Origin: Wolfiporia cocos
Lineage: Eukaryota > Basidiomycota > Agaricomycetes > Polyporales > Phaeolaceae
Direction: 5' to 3'
NCBI GenBank assembly: GCA_029448655.1
Contig: JACCLO010000005.1
Location: 3,906,001-3,970,000 of the forward strand
Length of the DNA: 64,000 nucleotides
In this document: positions 10,268-22,957 of the stretch, one piece after another
Layout of the letters: each line of letters opens with the position of its first letter
Numbering within the stretch: position 1 is the first letter of the stretch
The notes under the pieces: model-generated
What the model was told of the DNA's origin: nothing
Seen by the model: only the letters and a program-made list of their open reading frames with translations
Database searches by the model: none
Position numbers and translations under genes: made by a program

Positions 10268-12023
10268 ATGGATGAGATCGACATCATTACTGCTGATGTA
10301 TATGCTAAGCAGCTATCCGCTTTGAAACTCGGTCATCCATGTTGGGATCCGGATCCGGTTGGCGACGAGGTCATGTTCGGCGACGTAGGGTTGATGGAGG
10401 GCGGCACGTTCATGCGCTTGTTCAACGCGACTCTGCCTGCGAAACATCCACTTAACACTAAATATGGTGTTCCTGATGGATTCGTTCCCATCAAGATCGA
10501 GACGGAGGGTTGCGTAAACAAGGAGGTTATCTCGACGAGGGTATTCACCAGTCCATCGGTGACTGTGAGCAATCCCGATGTCAACAACAATCCCGATGGG
10601 TACGTGAACCGCGTACGAGACGAGAGTTATCTCATGTGATGTTTTGTCAGAGGAGAATCAACCGGAGGGCTCGGTTTTCAGTGTTCGGATGAGCAAGGCG
10701 CTCTGCTAGTTCTGAAAGAAGACGCCGTCCACGAAGAACTACACCCCTCCCGGAAGATGATGCGATACATGTCGCAAAATCATGCCAGCTGGTACATCTT
10801 TGCTGCGAAGAGGCTCAACATCCACGTAGCTAGGGAGGGAATTGTATTTGTGCGCGGATTCATCAAGACCGCTGACTGGGCGGTAGCAACGTGGATTCAA
10901 GAGGGACGATCTTCGCAGGTCTACTTCAGTGGGAATTTTGAGTCGCGTGCAAGGGACGCGATCAAAGTCACTCTGATGGAGGAGTATGCAGAGCCGCCGA
11001 GATACGCTATGGGGCCTCCGAAGAGTCGAACTCGCCCCTTGGCAGGAACTAGTGCGCCTAGTAGATCTGATCAATGCATTTTTCTGCATTACTACAAGAT
11101 CAGGCCACGTATTCCGTTCGTTACGTCCATTAAGGCTTCAGCTGGCCCTTACGATCCGCCATTGGGGCCCAATGACGGTCCTGGATTTGCGCTCGTAGGG
11201 ACGACAGGCTCAACATCGAGCAGTGCTGGTAATGAAGCAAGACATTACAAGGTGACACGTATAGTACCTTGTTGACGGGCTCATTCCCAACGACATTTGC
11301 AGTCGAGTGATGTCACGGAGAACGTTCTGGACTACATTTTGACGGTATGTAGCCATTTTGATGGGAGTCAGCATTGGACTGATGATCAGTAGAATTCCGA
11401 TGCAGTCTCCGCCATTGCGAGCGACCAAGATGTCACTCGACTCTGTGAGGTAAGTGCTGGGCAGTTTACGCCGGTGGAACTTAGTGCAACGAAAGAGTCA
11501 AGGGAAAGTGTATAGCACCCAATACTATTCCGGCGTTGTTGCGGGAACTCAGGCCCCATGTTGAAGTCGATAGTAACGGAGGCAAGTTCTTACTGATAAT
11601 ATGTGCGATGCTAGAACCTAATTCCCGCTAGTTGGCAGGCTGTGCATGGACTCCGACGATCATCGTGTCTTTGATTTGTATGACGACGTCGACCTACTCA
11701 ATGGGGCAGTGGTGGTATGTGGACACTTAATTAGGTATTCATGATTACCCACGCAGCCGCAACTCCTGCCTCAGAACACTCAGACAACCGTCATGACCCA
11801 GAGTCATTCGGTCCCTCGTAATCGAAGTAAAATGGGCACTACGTATATGGGATGCTCGGTCGTGGCTGGCAACGCGCTTGATACGAGCTCTCGCTGGCGC
11901 CTGCAGGTTTGTGATTCCCGTCGAAGGGTGCAAACAACTCACTCCAGCATAATGCTCAGGGCACGGCCGCAGTTTGAACCGCATCACGAATACGACGGAA
12001 CGTGGGTGCAGTCAGTCAGTTGA
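10268..12023 (+). CDS. Uncharacterised Agaricomycete family protein (MDEIDIITADV family), apparently intact
   Basis: I do not know the function. The start ATG at 10268 has a good context (CTACTACCATGG). Exon 1 encodes MDEIDIITADVYAKQLSALK, then GHPCWDPDPVGDEVMFGDVG and GVPDGFVPIKIE. An intron at about 10599-10650 leads to GALLVLKEDAVHEELHPSRK and MMRYMSQNHASWYIF, then EGIVFVRGFIKTADWAVATW and QCIFLHYYKIRPR. Later exons encode SSDVTENVLDYILT and DSDDHRVFDLYDDVDLLNGA, with a last exon (about 11757-12023) ending at TGA. There is no signal peptide or membrane helix. Conserved blocks recur in the copies at 5640, 23200 and 35110, showing a dispersed family. Introns near 11230-11300, 11340-11390 and 11715-11756 are approximate. 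Mobile element A sits just upstream and may affect its promoter (inference). Confidence 0.7.
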
Positions 12024-12455
12024 ATAAGGCGTTTATGTAGTTGTTACTTTCTGCGCGTGCTCGACACATCTACCGCCCGTAGTTGCTCGACTGTCTTTCG
12101 AGAGGCCATTTCACGAATTCCGACCAATGTAGTATTCACAGGCGATCGTGAATGTCTATGACTATTTCGTTCTACTTCTCCCGCTCATTCACTTGTTTGC
12201 TTGATCCTCTAGTAGAGCGCAAGCCACTATGCCCTTTCCGGAGATGTACTTGTCGACGATGACTTCGTACCGTGTTTGCCGCGATCTGACGATCTGCGAA
12301 AGGATGGGAAGTGTCCTCTTGACCCGATCACTAATTCGCAACGGTACATTCAGCCACAAATTGCGCACATCGCAATATCTATCGCTTACAATGGGTGGGC
12401 AGATGACTTAGCCGGCTATGCGCAAAATGAGAGCCATCGCGGTCGACCCGGCCAT

Positions 12456-15400
12456 TTAATGTCGGGGTGTCACTATTGTTACCAGCAAAGTCAGTAACTG
12501 AGCACTAGAGATGTAGAAGACATACAGCAAGCCAGGGCAGTCAGTACGTCGGCGTAAATCCTGCCAGTCCGCTAGAACTGTTAGATTGCCAGCGGGCGAG
12601 TCACCACTAGCTTTACGCTTCGAGATGATCTCATCCAGTGTATTGAATGCAACTCCTGTGAAGATGTCCGTAGTGTCCCGGACTTGGGACAATTGCGCAC
12701 ACGCCTCTATGACGATGCCTAGATCCCTCCATGCGCCATATCTCGCAATCCTCTCGATCGCAGGTACCAGCTGTTCTTGAATGTTTTGTCGTGCTTGGGT
12801 GAGGTCGGGTTCCGGTATATGAACGCATAGATTGACGGCTGAGGCGCAAAGCAGGGCAAGGCAACTATCGTTGGAGATGGTGGAGGATATATGTCTCACG
12901 AGATCCTTGAAATCTACTCATCATATTAGCGAGGGCACCCTGAATGACAATGCACTCGTACCTGCACTGCCTATGCAGAAGTGGCGGCTGAACTCATGCA
13001 CGAGGCCTATGATGTCTCCTCGTGCTTCCTCCAAGACTTTACCCCTCGGCAACATGGATAGCAAACGACAATATATATGGGATCGTGTGGTAGGCATGTG
13101 GCGCAGGAGCACAATCAAGCTTTCACGAGTGGAAAGTAGTTGTATTTCTTCCACGTGGCGTCTAGTCAAGTCGCAGCTCTCGATGAGCATATCCGTTGTA
13201 ATTTCCGCCATGGAATCTATTATACTGTCGCCTACACCTCAGCAGGTTAGTAGAAAGTTTCAGCATAGGGTCGATGCAGGCCGCATCTGTCAAGATACCT
13301 TTCTTAACATAGACGTTGACAACATTTCCTAGGAGCTGCATCGCCATTTCTCGCACTTTTGGGGAGAAGCCGTGGTTCCCTCTCAGGTAAACATAGAAAA
13401 GCTTGTGATACAGCTCAAATTGTGAAGACGGCGCAGCCCCTAACAGCGCACTTAGATTTGAGCAAGCGAAGAGGAAACTCGAATCTCGGTCAGCGTGATG
13501 GGACACAGGATCATCCTGTTCGAGCTTAGATAGCCAGGACTGCGCCCTTTGCATCAAAGCATTAATATCTGCAGAATATTCTTAGCGTAGTTCACGTGAG
13601 GTGGATTAGACATACCAGTACGGGTGACGAAAGGAGAGAATTTGGCAACAAGATCACTCTGCAAGAGCACGTATCGCGCCATTCTGTAAAGCAGCCTTGG
13701 CGGGAACGTCCTCGTGGCAATAATGCTGAAGAAGCGAACATATGCATCAGGCCTTTGTGCAGATGTAACCTGGAGAATCTGTTGAAGGTGCTCGCAGATA
13801 CGAATGAGCACCTCCTCGCTGTCTATGCCATTGTCCACGCTCCTCTCGTAAATTCGGATTAAGGAGTCGAGAAGTCGTTGCCCCATGTCGTTTGTGAAGT
13901 CTGCATCTGTCAAATAAAGCGATTAGCAGCATGAAACAACTTTTGGCAGACGAAGTACCTATGAGCCCTAACGACGATAATCTAGAGATATCGCGAGAGA
14001 ATACTGGAGATATCTCCTCCAGCACATGCTCAGGTGTCTCTAAGTCTTCCGTGAAGACTAAAAGCACATCAAACAGACGCCGGCGAATGTCGGTATGCTG
14101 TCCAGGTATCGCCTTCAGCAGTGCCTCAATATGGCGACAGGTAGGAGATAGGAAACGGGTCTTCGCCAGTGAATCATGCCGCGACTTTAGCAAGATATCA
14201 ATCGCGATTCGCGCCATTGTGATAATTGGTTGTGAATCACGTTCTCCCCGGGGATAGAATATGAATTCGGGCCCACTGCTCATGTGCACGACGCGATCGG
14301 CTCTGTGCTCCAAAATGGAGATCAGCGCTTCAGCGGAGGCCGATGGATATGCATTTTCCGACAAAGTAGGTCCGACGAATTCTTCCAAGAACGCGTCATC
14401 CATCACCACGGCGTCGGCAGCTGCGATGGAGTCCAAATCCTGCCAATTCATTTTCAATGTTTGTTGCTCGTATGTGCCCCAATTCCTGATCCATGGCACA
14501 GAGGTGGGCTTCGGCAGGTGCATGCAACTTCGGAGACACCTTGTTAAGCTGTACGAAAGAAGGCGTCGCAGCTGGAGAATCCATAGTGCCTGTGGTGACT
14601 TGTAAGGGCACTCTTCGTAGAACACCGGTGCCAAGGTCGTGAATATCAGGAATATGCCTAACAAGCCAGCTTGGGCAATTATGATATCGGCTACGACATT
14701 GTTCAAGGCTTTCAGCTTCACCACCAGTCCAACGAGGAACAGCACCAGGGCCGTTTGCAGAAGCACGGGTAACGTGCTCAGAATGGCTCCAACGTGCCAA
14801 TCGTTGAATGCAAGGTGTCTTGAATGCCAGATCCGGACACTTATACGCGCATGGACTGCCAGAGGAACATTGTCGTGGTGATTCAGCCATTGTCGGGCCG
14901 CGATTCCCACCGAGGCTGCCGCGAGACTGAAGACAAGAGAAGAGAACCATAGTGCATTGATCAGCACAGCAGAACCCGACACGACCTCCTCACTGGTGGA
15001 TGTCGTGTCACTAGGGAGCGTGGCGAGTGTAGGTGTGGTGGAATTGATGTAGCCGTTACTGATTGTGAAGCTGTTCAGCTGTTGAGATATTTGATGTAGG
15101 ATACGGTTCGTTTCATCGGCCGCCTGAGGCTGAAGAAGTTGGTATGAGTCGACGACGAATGCAGTGAGCACCGCCGAGAATAGAGCGGCCTAATGCAGAT
15201 GTATGTTAGCGATTGACGACAGTCAGGATCACAGCGTGTAAGTCGGTAGAGAGCGCGCGTGAGTGACTCGTTAGAAGCAGTAGCTGAAATCCCAATGACC
15301 AGACTCTCACCCGATTCGCGCCAGGTCTGAATCATCCTCAAATGCAGCAGACACAAGCCGAAAGGAACACTCACGAATACTAGCAAATTATCAATCCTGT

Positions 15401-15736
15401 CCTTCCGCCTCTCGACAGACTCCCTCTCGTACTCCCACACTTTACCAGCGTTCTCGTTGAATGCGTTTGATTCGCTTCGTGTTGTGCTCTATGCAGAGTA
15501 TAAGTACACAATGAAATAGTCCATGACGCTCGTACCTGTCTTTGCACCTCAGCTAGTGTTGGTATCATCGCAGACCGGATGTCGCTCGACTTCTCAATAC
15601 TCGGATTCGTGCTGGTCTGTGCGACATCGTCAATGGTAGTCGATGTCAAGCAACTGACGTCACACAGACGATGAGTGTATCCGCTGAGTCTGTCGTCTCT
15701 GATGGTTCGACGTCCGGTAGTTCCTAAGATGTTCAT
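12456..15736 (-). CDS. DUF6535 membrane protein with long helical C-terminal region
   Basis: Function unknown; DUF6535 is an Agaricomycete-expanded membrane domain. Reading from the right, exons encode STNPSIEKSSDIRSAM, then VWEYERESVERRKDRIDNLL, then (from about 15190) AALFSAVLTAFVVDSYQLLQ and the hydrophobic segments SGSAVLINALWFSSLVFSL, GAILSTLPVLLQTALVLFLV and ADIIIAQAGLLGIFLIFTTL, followed by CPYKSPQALWILQL. The remaining ~700 residues look alpha-helical and repeat-like, with short introns near 13920, 13560, 13210 and 12910, ending at 12456. The translation start is uncertain: an ATG at 15736 is in frame with the first exon, but the ATG present at the equivalent place in the left duplicate is changed here. 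Its closest relative in the window is the truncated copy at 5813-6755. Confidence 0.78.
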
Positions 15737-17860
15737 GCGTTGATTACATTCGTTGTGAGACGGACAGCGTTCTCTGCTCAGTGGTAGCACAAAGCAGATG
15801 ACAATGGCTTCTCACTCACAGCTATCTTTGGCGATCCGAGAGACGAGGGTGGTAGCGTCATGCTACGGACTGGCGGTCTGCGACCTGCTTGACCGTCATT
15901 GCTTCTGCTCGTTGTTGAATGGAAAGCAGTTGTCGATACGCGTCGCAAACTGATCCCATTCTCTTCCTGCTCATGAGCAATATGACTACCGTATCTTGCT
16001 ATGGCATGGCAAATGTCAAGACATCAACACATACATCAGTGGCGCGCCAGCGCTTTTCAGACATGTCTATCGACCGACGAGACACAGTTGCCAAGAGAGA
16101 AAGCGAGCGGAATGGCAGCAAGCTACGCACACTGAAGACCAGCGGATTATCGGCTACTCAGTTTCACGGCAGGGATCCGATGCGGATTATTCCGAGTTGA
16201 TTTGGTGCCCTGCTAACCAGATAGCATTAGAAGAGCCGTGATGGCGGTAGCAACGGGATAACTGTTGTTTTGTTGTGAGAGCGCAAGCAGTTGGGCTAAT
16301 CTCTTCTCGCTTCAGGAGATCGGAATCAGCCAGCTCGGAAACAGGAGTCCGCCATCCAGTCACAGGCGCAATCCAGTCGTCGTTTGTCCAAGAATCACGG
16401 CATCACAGACAGCGCTAGTGTAGAAACGAGATACTCGGGAGTGGAATTTTCTGATAGAATTCGCCTAAACGGAAGGAAGGAACATGCGGATTTCGATGGT
16501 GCGTGAAGGAGTGATCACCAACGAGAACACGTTCCGTAAGCCAGAGGTGCAGACAAGTCGTAACGCCAATTAGCAGTACAGCGTTCGAGTAGATGAAGAG
16601 TGCGTGAAGTGTCAGTGGATGACCAGTGATCGACTAGCGCAGCAAGGGGAATGCACGCGAGTGACCGCCCTGGCACCAAGAACCGTTTTCGCTGGCTCGG
16701 AGCCTAGACTGCACGCACCTCATGCTCACTGCCTGCGATGATGTAGAGATTGCACACAGCTCTACCGAGGGCGTCCCTCTCAATTCGCACTGCTGTTCCC
16801 CAAGACAGCGGCTTGAATGTAACTTGACCATCACAACGCAGTCAAAGTCGCTCACCTACGCAGCTTACTTGTTGATGCATCGTCGCCATTGCCGGATCAA
16901 TTGGGACGCATGGAATGCATAGTGATCAGACTAACCTACCTTGGCATGCATATGCATGCTTGACATTGTGGGTCCACCCGCTAGATGTTACAGTTGACCC
17001 TCCGTCACTCATTCAGAACAAGATCCTCGGAAAATTGTGTTCTGAGGTGCCTCCGTATGTCACAGGCTGCTTCTGCTCCTAACGCCCTTTTGAGGGGGTA
17101 GTAGAAGATGACACAGATTCAGCAAGATGGGCAGGTGAAAACTCTAAGTTGACCCAAAACTGTAATTTCCAGAAGTTGGCCTAGACTGCTGTTCAAGATT
17201 CAGCCGATAGTTCATCCGTCCCAGCGCCAGCATAACAAGTATCTGCTCCTGCGCTTCGACAGAGATGTCTTTGATCTGACGGCCCGATGGTTAGAATGCC
17301 GCATCAGCTCAGGGTTTGAGTCCAAGCTGAGCAACGTCCTAGACTAGGGCAGGATCAAATGCATACCACTGTGACCTCGCCTTTGAGTCGCACGAGCCCG
17401 CGGCGGCGAGGTCGCTGGAGGAGAGGGCGGCTGGATTGCGGGTGGGCAAGGTTCCGGACGTGTCACCTTCCGTGACTCATTCTAAATCCCGTAATCGAGT
17501 AGCGGGGCGGCTCAGATAGGCGCTCCCGGCATCTCCGCCGCGCCTAGCAACATCAAGGGTACCATTACATAAATTGAACTATGCTATTCATTCGTGCGAG
17601 CAATTTGAGTGTAACTTCAATGCCTCCCTGGATCTTCCATCATTATCGGGACGCGCATAGCCTCCGCGAAATTCTACCATTGAAAGAACTGTGGTCGCAT
17701 GACCCCCAGATCCCCGCGATGTCAGCTGCGCCGTGATGACATACACGCCCAGATGTCGACAACTGAGCCGGGTTGGAAAAGGCTTAATCGACATTTGAAA
17801 GTGCAAAGTGTTCATACTTGCGGAGGGTCGCGATTTCTTCCGTTAGCCACTTCAGTCTCA
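14796..17860. repeat. Segmental duplication, right copy
   Basis: Counterpart of 5813-8650 with the same order and orientation. It includes the 5' half of the DUF6535 gene and about 2 kb upstream of it. The copies differ by many substitutions and small indels, so the event is not recent. Coding-like remnants on the minus strand near 16730-16830 (for example RIERDALGRAVCNLYIIAG) and 17230-17290 match those at 7700-8060. Confidence 0.75.
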
Positions 17861-19871
17861 AACCTCCAAGAAGACTATTCCTGTGCCTCATTTTATCCCC
17901 CTGCTTCCAAAGGTGTTGAAGGTCTTGTCACGCGCTGTATAATATTGGCAGGGATACCCTACTTTCATCGAGCGTCTTACAATGATATGTCTGACAGCGT
18001 CCACACCAGCAGATTCACTTTAAGATGTCAGGAAAATTTGACCAGACTGCTCTTGAGGCTTTTTGAGGTTGTCCTGGGTGAACGGTATGTGCGTACCACC
18101 GGTGCGTCTGCTGACCTGCGTCATCAGGCTAGTACCATCGCTGAGACACGGTAGGCTCGATTGCCCAGATGTCATGTGGCTTGTTGATGCAGCTCGCGCA
18201 TAGAGGGATCAACCAGATCGAGGGTGAGCTCCTGCTCTTTGCAATGTCAATTCCACTTGAAGTTGCACAATATACGGGACCATGATGCCTACGAGGCCCA
18301 TTGTGGTGCGCACTTTCACCTATACTAGATACCGATATCCAATTATAAGGGAATCTGTACGGGTGACTTGCAGTTCTTGCAATGCTCCATCAAGTTTTCC
18401 TCATGTTTGCATTGGTAGCTCCACCTCTAAAGCAATGAACTCGTCCCAGGATGCGCAACGAATCGAGCAGTGCAAGAGCAAATTTCCGGGCGTTGCCGAT
18501 GTTTTTATAAGTGGCTATACAGCTGATCTGCATTTTAAGACTCTTTATCCCAACTCTTACATACTCACCTGCATCCTGCATTCTGTATGACAGAACATCT
18601 GATGACGAGTATGTTTCGCAACATCGAAGACGGTTTGATTGGTTGTCGCAGCTCCGCGCCTCCGACGAGGGAAAGAGAATGCGAAGACCACATCGCAAGA
18701 GGCCGTGTCGACGTGACACTGCAAAAAAGCCTATAGTACTTCTGCAATACCATTGCATTTTCGATCGATTTCTCTACGATCCTGACCACAGCCATGAAGT
18801 ACGATTCTGTTCACTCAAGTTCGCAAACAGCTGATGACCAAGTCGGTACGATTGGTGATGATGTAGCTACAAGCGTTTGCGCAACACAGGGTCACGGTAA
18901 GCGCCCAATTTTCAGTCTCAAATATACGCGATCATAGATAATGTATTTGATGCTTCACGGAGGACATCTACCTATAGTACATCAATAAGAAGTTTTCCTT
19001 GACTAATTCTATATCCTGCGTGTACCACTGCTGCCAGTGTACTGTAGTCCAGGACCCAGGTTAACGGCACTGTGACGCGGAGGTAGATCGCTGGCTGTTG
19101 TATTGATGTCCGATTCGACCATACTGTTTATAGCGGAATGCAGCTATCATACCTTTGAACGTCCCATTCCGCAGATATGTAAGACTTACCAATGGAATAC
19201 ACACGGCTGTACGATGCCTGTAACTATTACTGTCATTTTCCCTTTGCTCAAGCAATCCTCCTGCTTCGAAATCTAAACACATTCCCGAGCCATCTCACCG
19301 ACGGGCGGAGTCTACCGTGGCTGGTATGTCTTTCTTGAGGTACAAGCTATAGAATCAAAATCTTGACGCCGTTCAGTGCTTCTACGGATCGTTCAATGCA
19401 GGTACATCCAACCGTTCCGCTATCTGGTAACCATCCGAAGTCATCACTGCACGAATAACAAGCGGCTCATCGCCGCTGTCATATGACTTTCAAACGCATT
19501 CACATTACGATACCCTGATGATGGACTTGAAAGTCCAACATGATGAGAGGTCAACCTGCAGATGCTTTTCATTTCTCAATATCGATCCGTACATTGACTA
19601 GTCGCTGACTGCAATCAGCTCGCACCATAGACGATACAAGTCGCTTCCGTGAGTGTATGGTAGCAACTGTCTATCCGGCCTCCAAACACGACCGCCGCCA
19701 TTGCATCGGAATGGTTAATCTCTGAAGCTTCGTGTGATATTAAACATATAGAAGGAAGAACTGGGACATATGCGTTGAGTAGTCACCTTCATGTTATTGT
19801 AAATTGGCGGTATTCTAGGCCGCACGGGGGTTGTGCTCCGTCCCACGACTAGCACGCCACGTCTCAGGACC
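17861..19871. other. Intergenic, no gene recognised
   Basis: AT-leaning sequence with only short open frames. One block near 18790-18830 resembles 8700-8740 (GTTCACTCAAGTTC versus GCTCACTCGAGTTC), which suggests further decayed duplication. Confidence 0.45.
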
Positions 19872-21233
19872 CTAAGAAGCAACACGATCAGTCAAATATC
19901 TTCGAAACTTAGCAGCTCCTCCGACCTTCTGGTTCTTCGTACGTTGATTCTTGATTCTCCTCGTAAACCATGCACCTGCCGTCTGGCCTGTGTGCAGCCT
20001 GCCTGCATCCTCTGCATTTGCCAGCGCCTCAGCAATAATCGGGCTCTTGTCTGTCAGAGGCTCCAGAACTACAGAGCTGCTGGGACGGGTGAAGAACACA
20101 AGAGACCACCGCTCATAGCGAGCCTGTGCGCCAGGAGGGACACTAGGTGAAGGCACATGTCAGGAGATAGGGTAAGCGCGGTCACTAACAGAGAATACTC
20201 ACACGACGCGGTGCATGTTGGAACGCAGAATGCCCCCACTGAATATGGCCATGGCGTCTCCCAAGTTGCAAATGGCATGTCCAGGGATGGGCTAAGAGAT
20301 AGTGTGAGACAGGCGCGTCACTCGCGCTACAGTGACCGAGCGCGCACTTTGACGTATTGCCATTTGTCGGTGCCCGGCACCATCACTTGCAGGCCGCCAA
20401 GACGATTGTGAAGGAACGACTGCCAGTCAACTCATGGTTAGCCTTATCAGAATGAAATTGAGGGTCTGCTGCGCACCAAGGACCCGAAGTCAGTGTGCGC
20501 CCCTAACGCCGCTTTATCATCCGACATGCCTCCTGGACGAGGAGGGTTCCTGATACACCGAGCCTCACTCCCACTGTGCTCATCCAGCCGGTGCAGATTT
20601 GCTAATGTGCCATCAGGCAGGCCGAGACGTGTATTGAAAATCTCGAGCAGCGTATTGTTGACTTCGAGGGACTTGCGCACGAATGGCTTGATCGTGCGCT
20701 CCATGTGGGCGTTCACAGTCGACGGGTACGTGCGGTGTATCGGGGTAGGAAACGCGAGCACGTCATCCTGAGACACGTTAATGAACTCGACCGTGTCCAG
20801 CGCGCCCGTTTCATCGACTGCATTCGAACCAGCGGCCTTGTAGCTAATGGCATGATCTGTGAGAATTTTCTGTGTAACGGTATGGCAGTGCGCTCACCCA
20901 TGCGACATGCCCTCGTCCCCTTGCTCGAATTTCATCTTCTCTTCGAATGGGAGCGCCATGGTCTCGGCGCCCATCTCGAACATACCCTGAACCTCATCTT
21001 CGGCACCATGATTCTTTAAGCTACAGGATGCCAAAATCACAATTAGTCGATGTAAAACTGAGCCAGTGATAGACGCTATAGACGTACTACCAGAAACCGA
21101 GTTCTGTCGCTGCCTTCCAAAGTTGCGCATTTTCAGCTTCATCTCCTGCCTTCAGCAGTTCGTAGTCAATGACCAGGAGTGGATGAGTGGGGACATCTTC
21201 AGGAAATGGCGGAAGCGAAGTGAGGCCTGGCAT
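19872..21233 (-). CDS. 2-oxoglutarate/Fe(II)-dependent oxygenase, isopenicillin N synthase-like
   Basis: Non-heme iron dioxygenase of the 2OG-Fe(II) superfamily. The start ATG at 21231-21233 gives MPGLTSLPPFPEDVPTHPLL, and the N-terminal exon ends in ATELGF. After an intron come LKNHGAEDEVQGMFEMGAET and LPFEEKMKFEQGDEGMSHG. Later exons encode NAHMERTIKPFVRKSLEVNN, then PGGMSDDKAALGAHTDFGSL with the iron-binding HxD, GGLQVMVPGTDKWQYV, PGHAICNLGDAMAIF, SNMHRVV with the distal His, and RYERWSLVFFTRP with the 2OG-binding RxS. It ends near GRLHTGQTAGAWFTRRIKNQ; the last ~25 residues may be altered by an unrecognised intron. Family members hydroxylate small molecules, often secondary metabolites; the substrate here is unknown. 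Confidence 0.85.
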
Positions 21234-22371
21234 AGCGATGCGTCGAGCTGTAGGAATGTCTACTGCAGTTCGCTATCGATTGTGTGACGATGCCGCTGGC
21301 AATGCTGCAGTCTTATATGCATGTGCAAGAGCCACCCATCGAGCAGATGACGAGGAACAACTCCTCCGATCAGTGCTTCTCGTGCCCGATAGGCTTCGCG
21401 AGCTACGCAGATCGGAGTTAACGAGCGGCTGTGGCACCAATTATGCCTTTCCGCGGAGGAGCGGAGTTGACGGAACTGTGAAAGAACAGCAGGGCTCACA
21501 CTCGGGGATGGTGGGAATGCTATGCAGCCACGCGCAGCACATGGTCATATGCCGCAGTAGATGACCGCGATCTAGTTGCATTCGTTTTGTCCCTTGCGAC
21601 ATAGAATGGTGCATACCAACCGTAGCTACATGGTGCCCATCTGTCGGTTACGGTTAGAAGGGCGCAATGTCCATATATTGTTCATAGGTTGAGTCCATAG
21701 TTTCGGAACCCCCGAGACATCGACGGGTCAACCTTTCAGCGCCACTGATAGGTCTGGCCGACAAGTCGCTTGGCTAGTGCGGCATTATTCAGAAAGAAAG
21801 AAGAGAACCTATTACCGGTTGACAATATGTTGTCAAGCTCCAAGGAATCCGCCCTCGGATGACGCGCTGCTGATGACACGACAATTGAATGGGCTTGCTG
21901 ATACATTGTGTGCAGAAGAGCTGACTGATGAGCGTCGGTCGAAGGCTGTACAATGCAGCATCATCATTTCATGATGTGTTCAATTTGGAGTAAGCAAAAT
22001 TTGTAAGCTGGGAGCTGCTTTCTCCAATCACGTCGTGGGATAGCCCTGCGGCGAAGGCCAACGGTTTATGGCGTGCGGGAGAGTCAATAGCTTACCGACA
22101 CTCACGCGAGAGTTCGCACACAAGATCACATGCGCGCGTCTTTTTTTGTGTACATATGTATCCCGCGTCAAGTAACTACGACTAAATGCGGCGTTCGTGT
22201 ACGGAAAAAAAGAGGCTTATGTATGGGACGGAGAGGGAGTCACATGCGCGCGTCATTGTGTGAACGAGCAGCGCGGCCGGCTATTACTGCTGCCGGATTG
22301 CCTGTTGCTGAAGATGCATATTGAATTTTTCGGAGTTCGAACGAAACATTGACACTGAGCTAATACTAGAG
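21234..22371. other. Intergenic, no gene recognised
   Basis: Upstream region of the oxygenase; no supported gene. A CACATGCGCGCGTC motif occurs twice (near 22128 and 22241). The right end carries the ACTAGAG target-site copy (22365-22371). Confidence 0.45.
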
Positions 22372-22494
22372 GTAGAGTTTCAGTCAACTATCTTAATCTG
22401 CCAACTGCCCTTCGCTTAAGAAATCGCAGTTGCGAGCTAGGTTTGCACGCAGATTAATCTGCTAGCTGCGGCAGATTAATCTACTGTGACAATA

Positions 22495-22585
22495 AAATGG
22501 TACATCCAGGATTCGAACCAAGGACCCTAGCACAGATGAGAATAAGAGTATCGCAGCATAATTAGCCAACTGAGCTATAGTTGCA
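22495..22585 (-). other. tRNA-like module, element B left
   Basis: The minus strand has a canonical A box TAGCTCAGTTGG (22566-22577) and B box GGTTCGAATCC (22509-22519), with 46 bases between them. The end, GTACCATTTT, looks like a CCA-like end followed by a pol III T-run. Acceptor-stem pairing is not convincing, so a functional tRNA is unlikely. Confidence 0.6.
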
Positions 22586-22872
22586 ACAGTTATCCTTGAC
22601 CAATCAAAATATATATAACGCAAATTTCACACACAATTTCCGCAAATCATCAAGGCAACTAACTGCTACAACAAGCATAAAGAAATCAATGATAGTGGTA
22701 GCTTGATTTACCATGCTTGACCTGGAGCAACTCACCATGGGAAAGCTGAATACACTGGAATCACAGGTCTTTAGAGGCAGATTCATTTGTATTTGTGTTA
22801 TGGAAGATGTTAAACTGCGAAAATGAAGTTTACAAAATACTCTATATATTTCCTAAAAGTGTGCAGACTCCA

Positions 22873-22957
22873 GTTGCACTGTAGCTCATGTATGCTACGA
22901 TGCTCTTATTCTCATCCGTGCTAAGGTCCTTGGTTCGAATCCTGGATGTACCATTTT
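22873..22957 (+). other. tRNA-like module, element B right
   Basis: Inverted counterpart of the left module. The B box GGTTCGAATCC (22932-22942) and the GTACCATTTT end are intact. The A box (22882-22893) is degraded by substitutions and a deletion. Confidence 0.6.
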
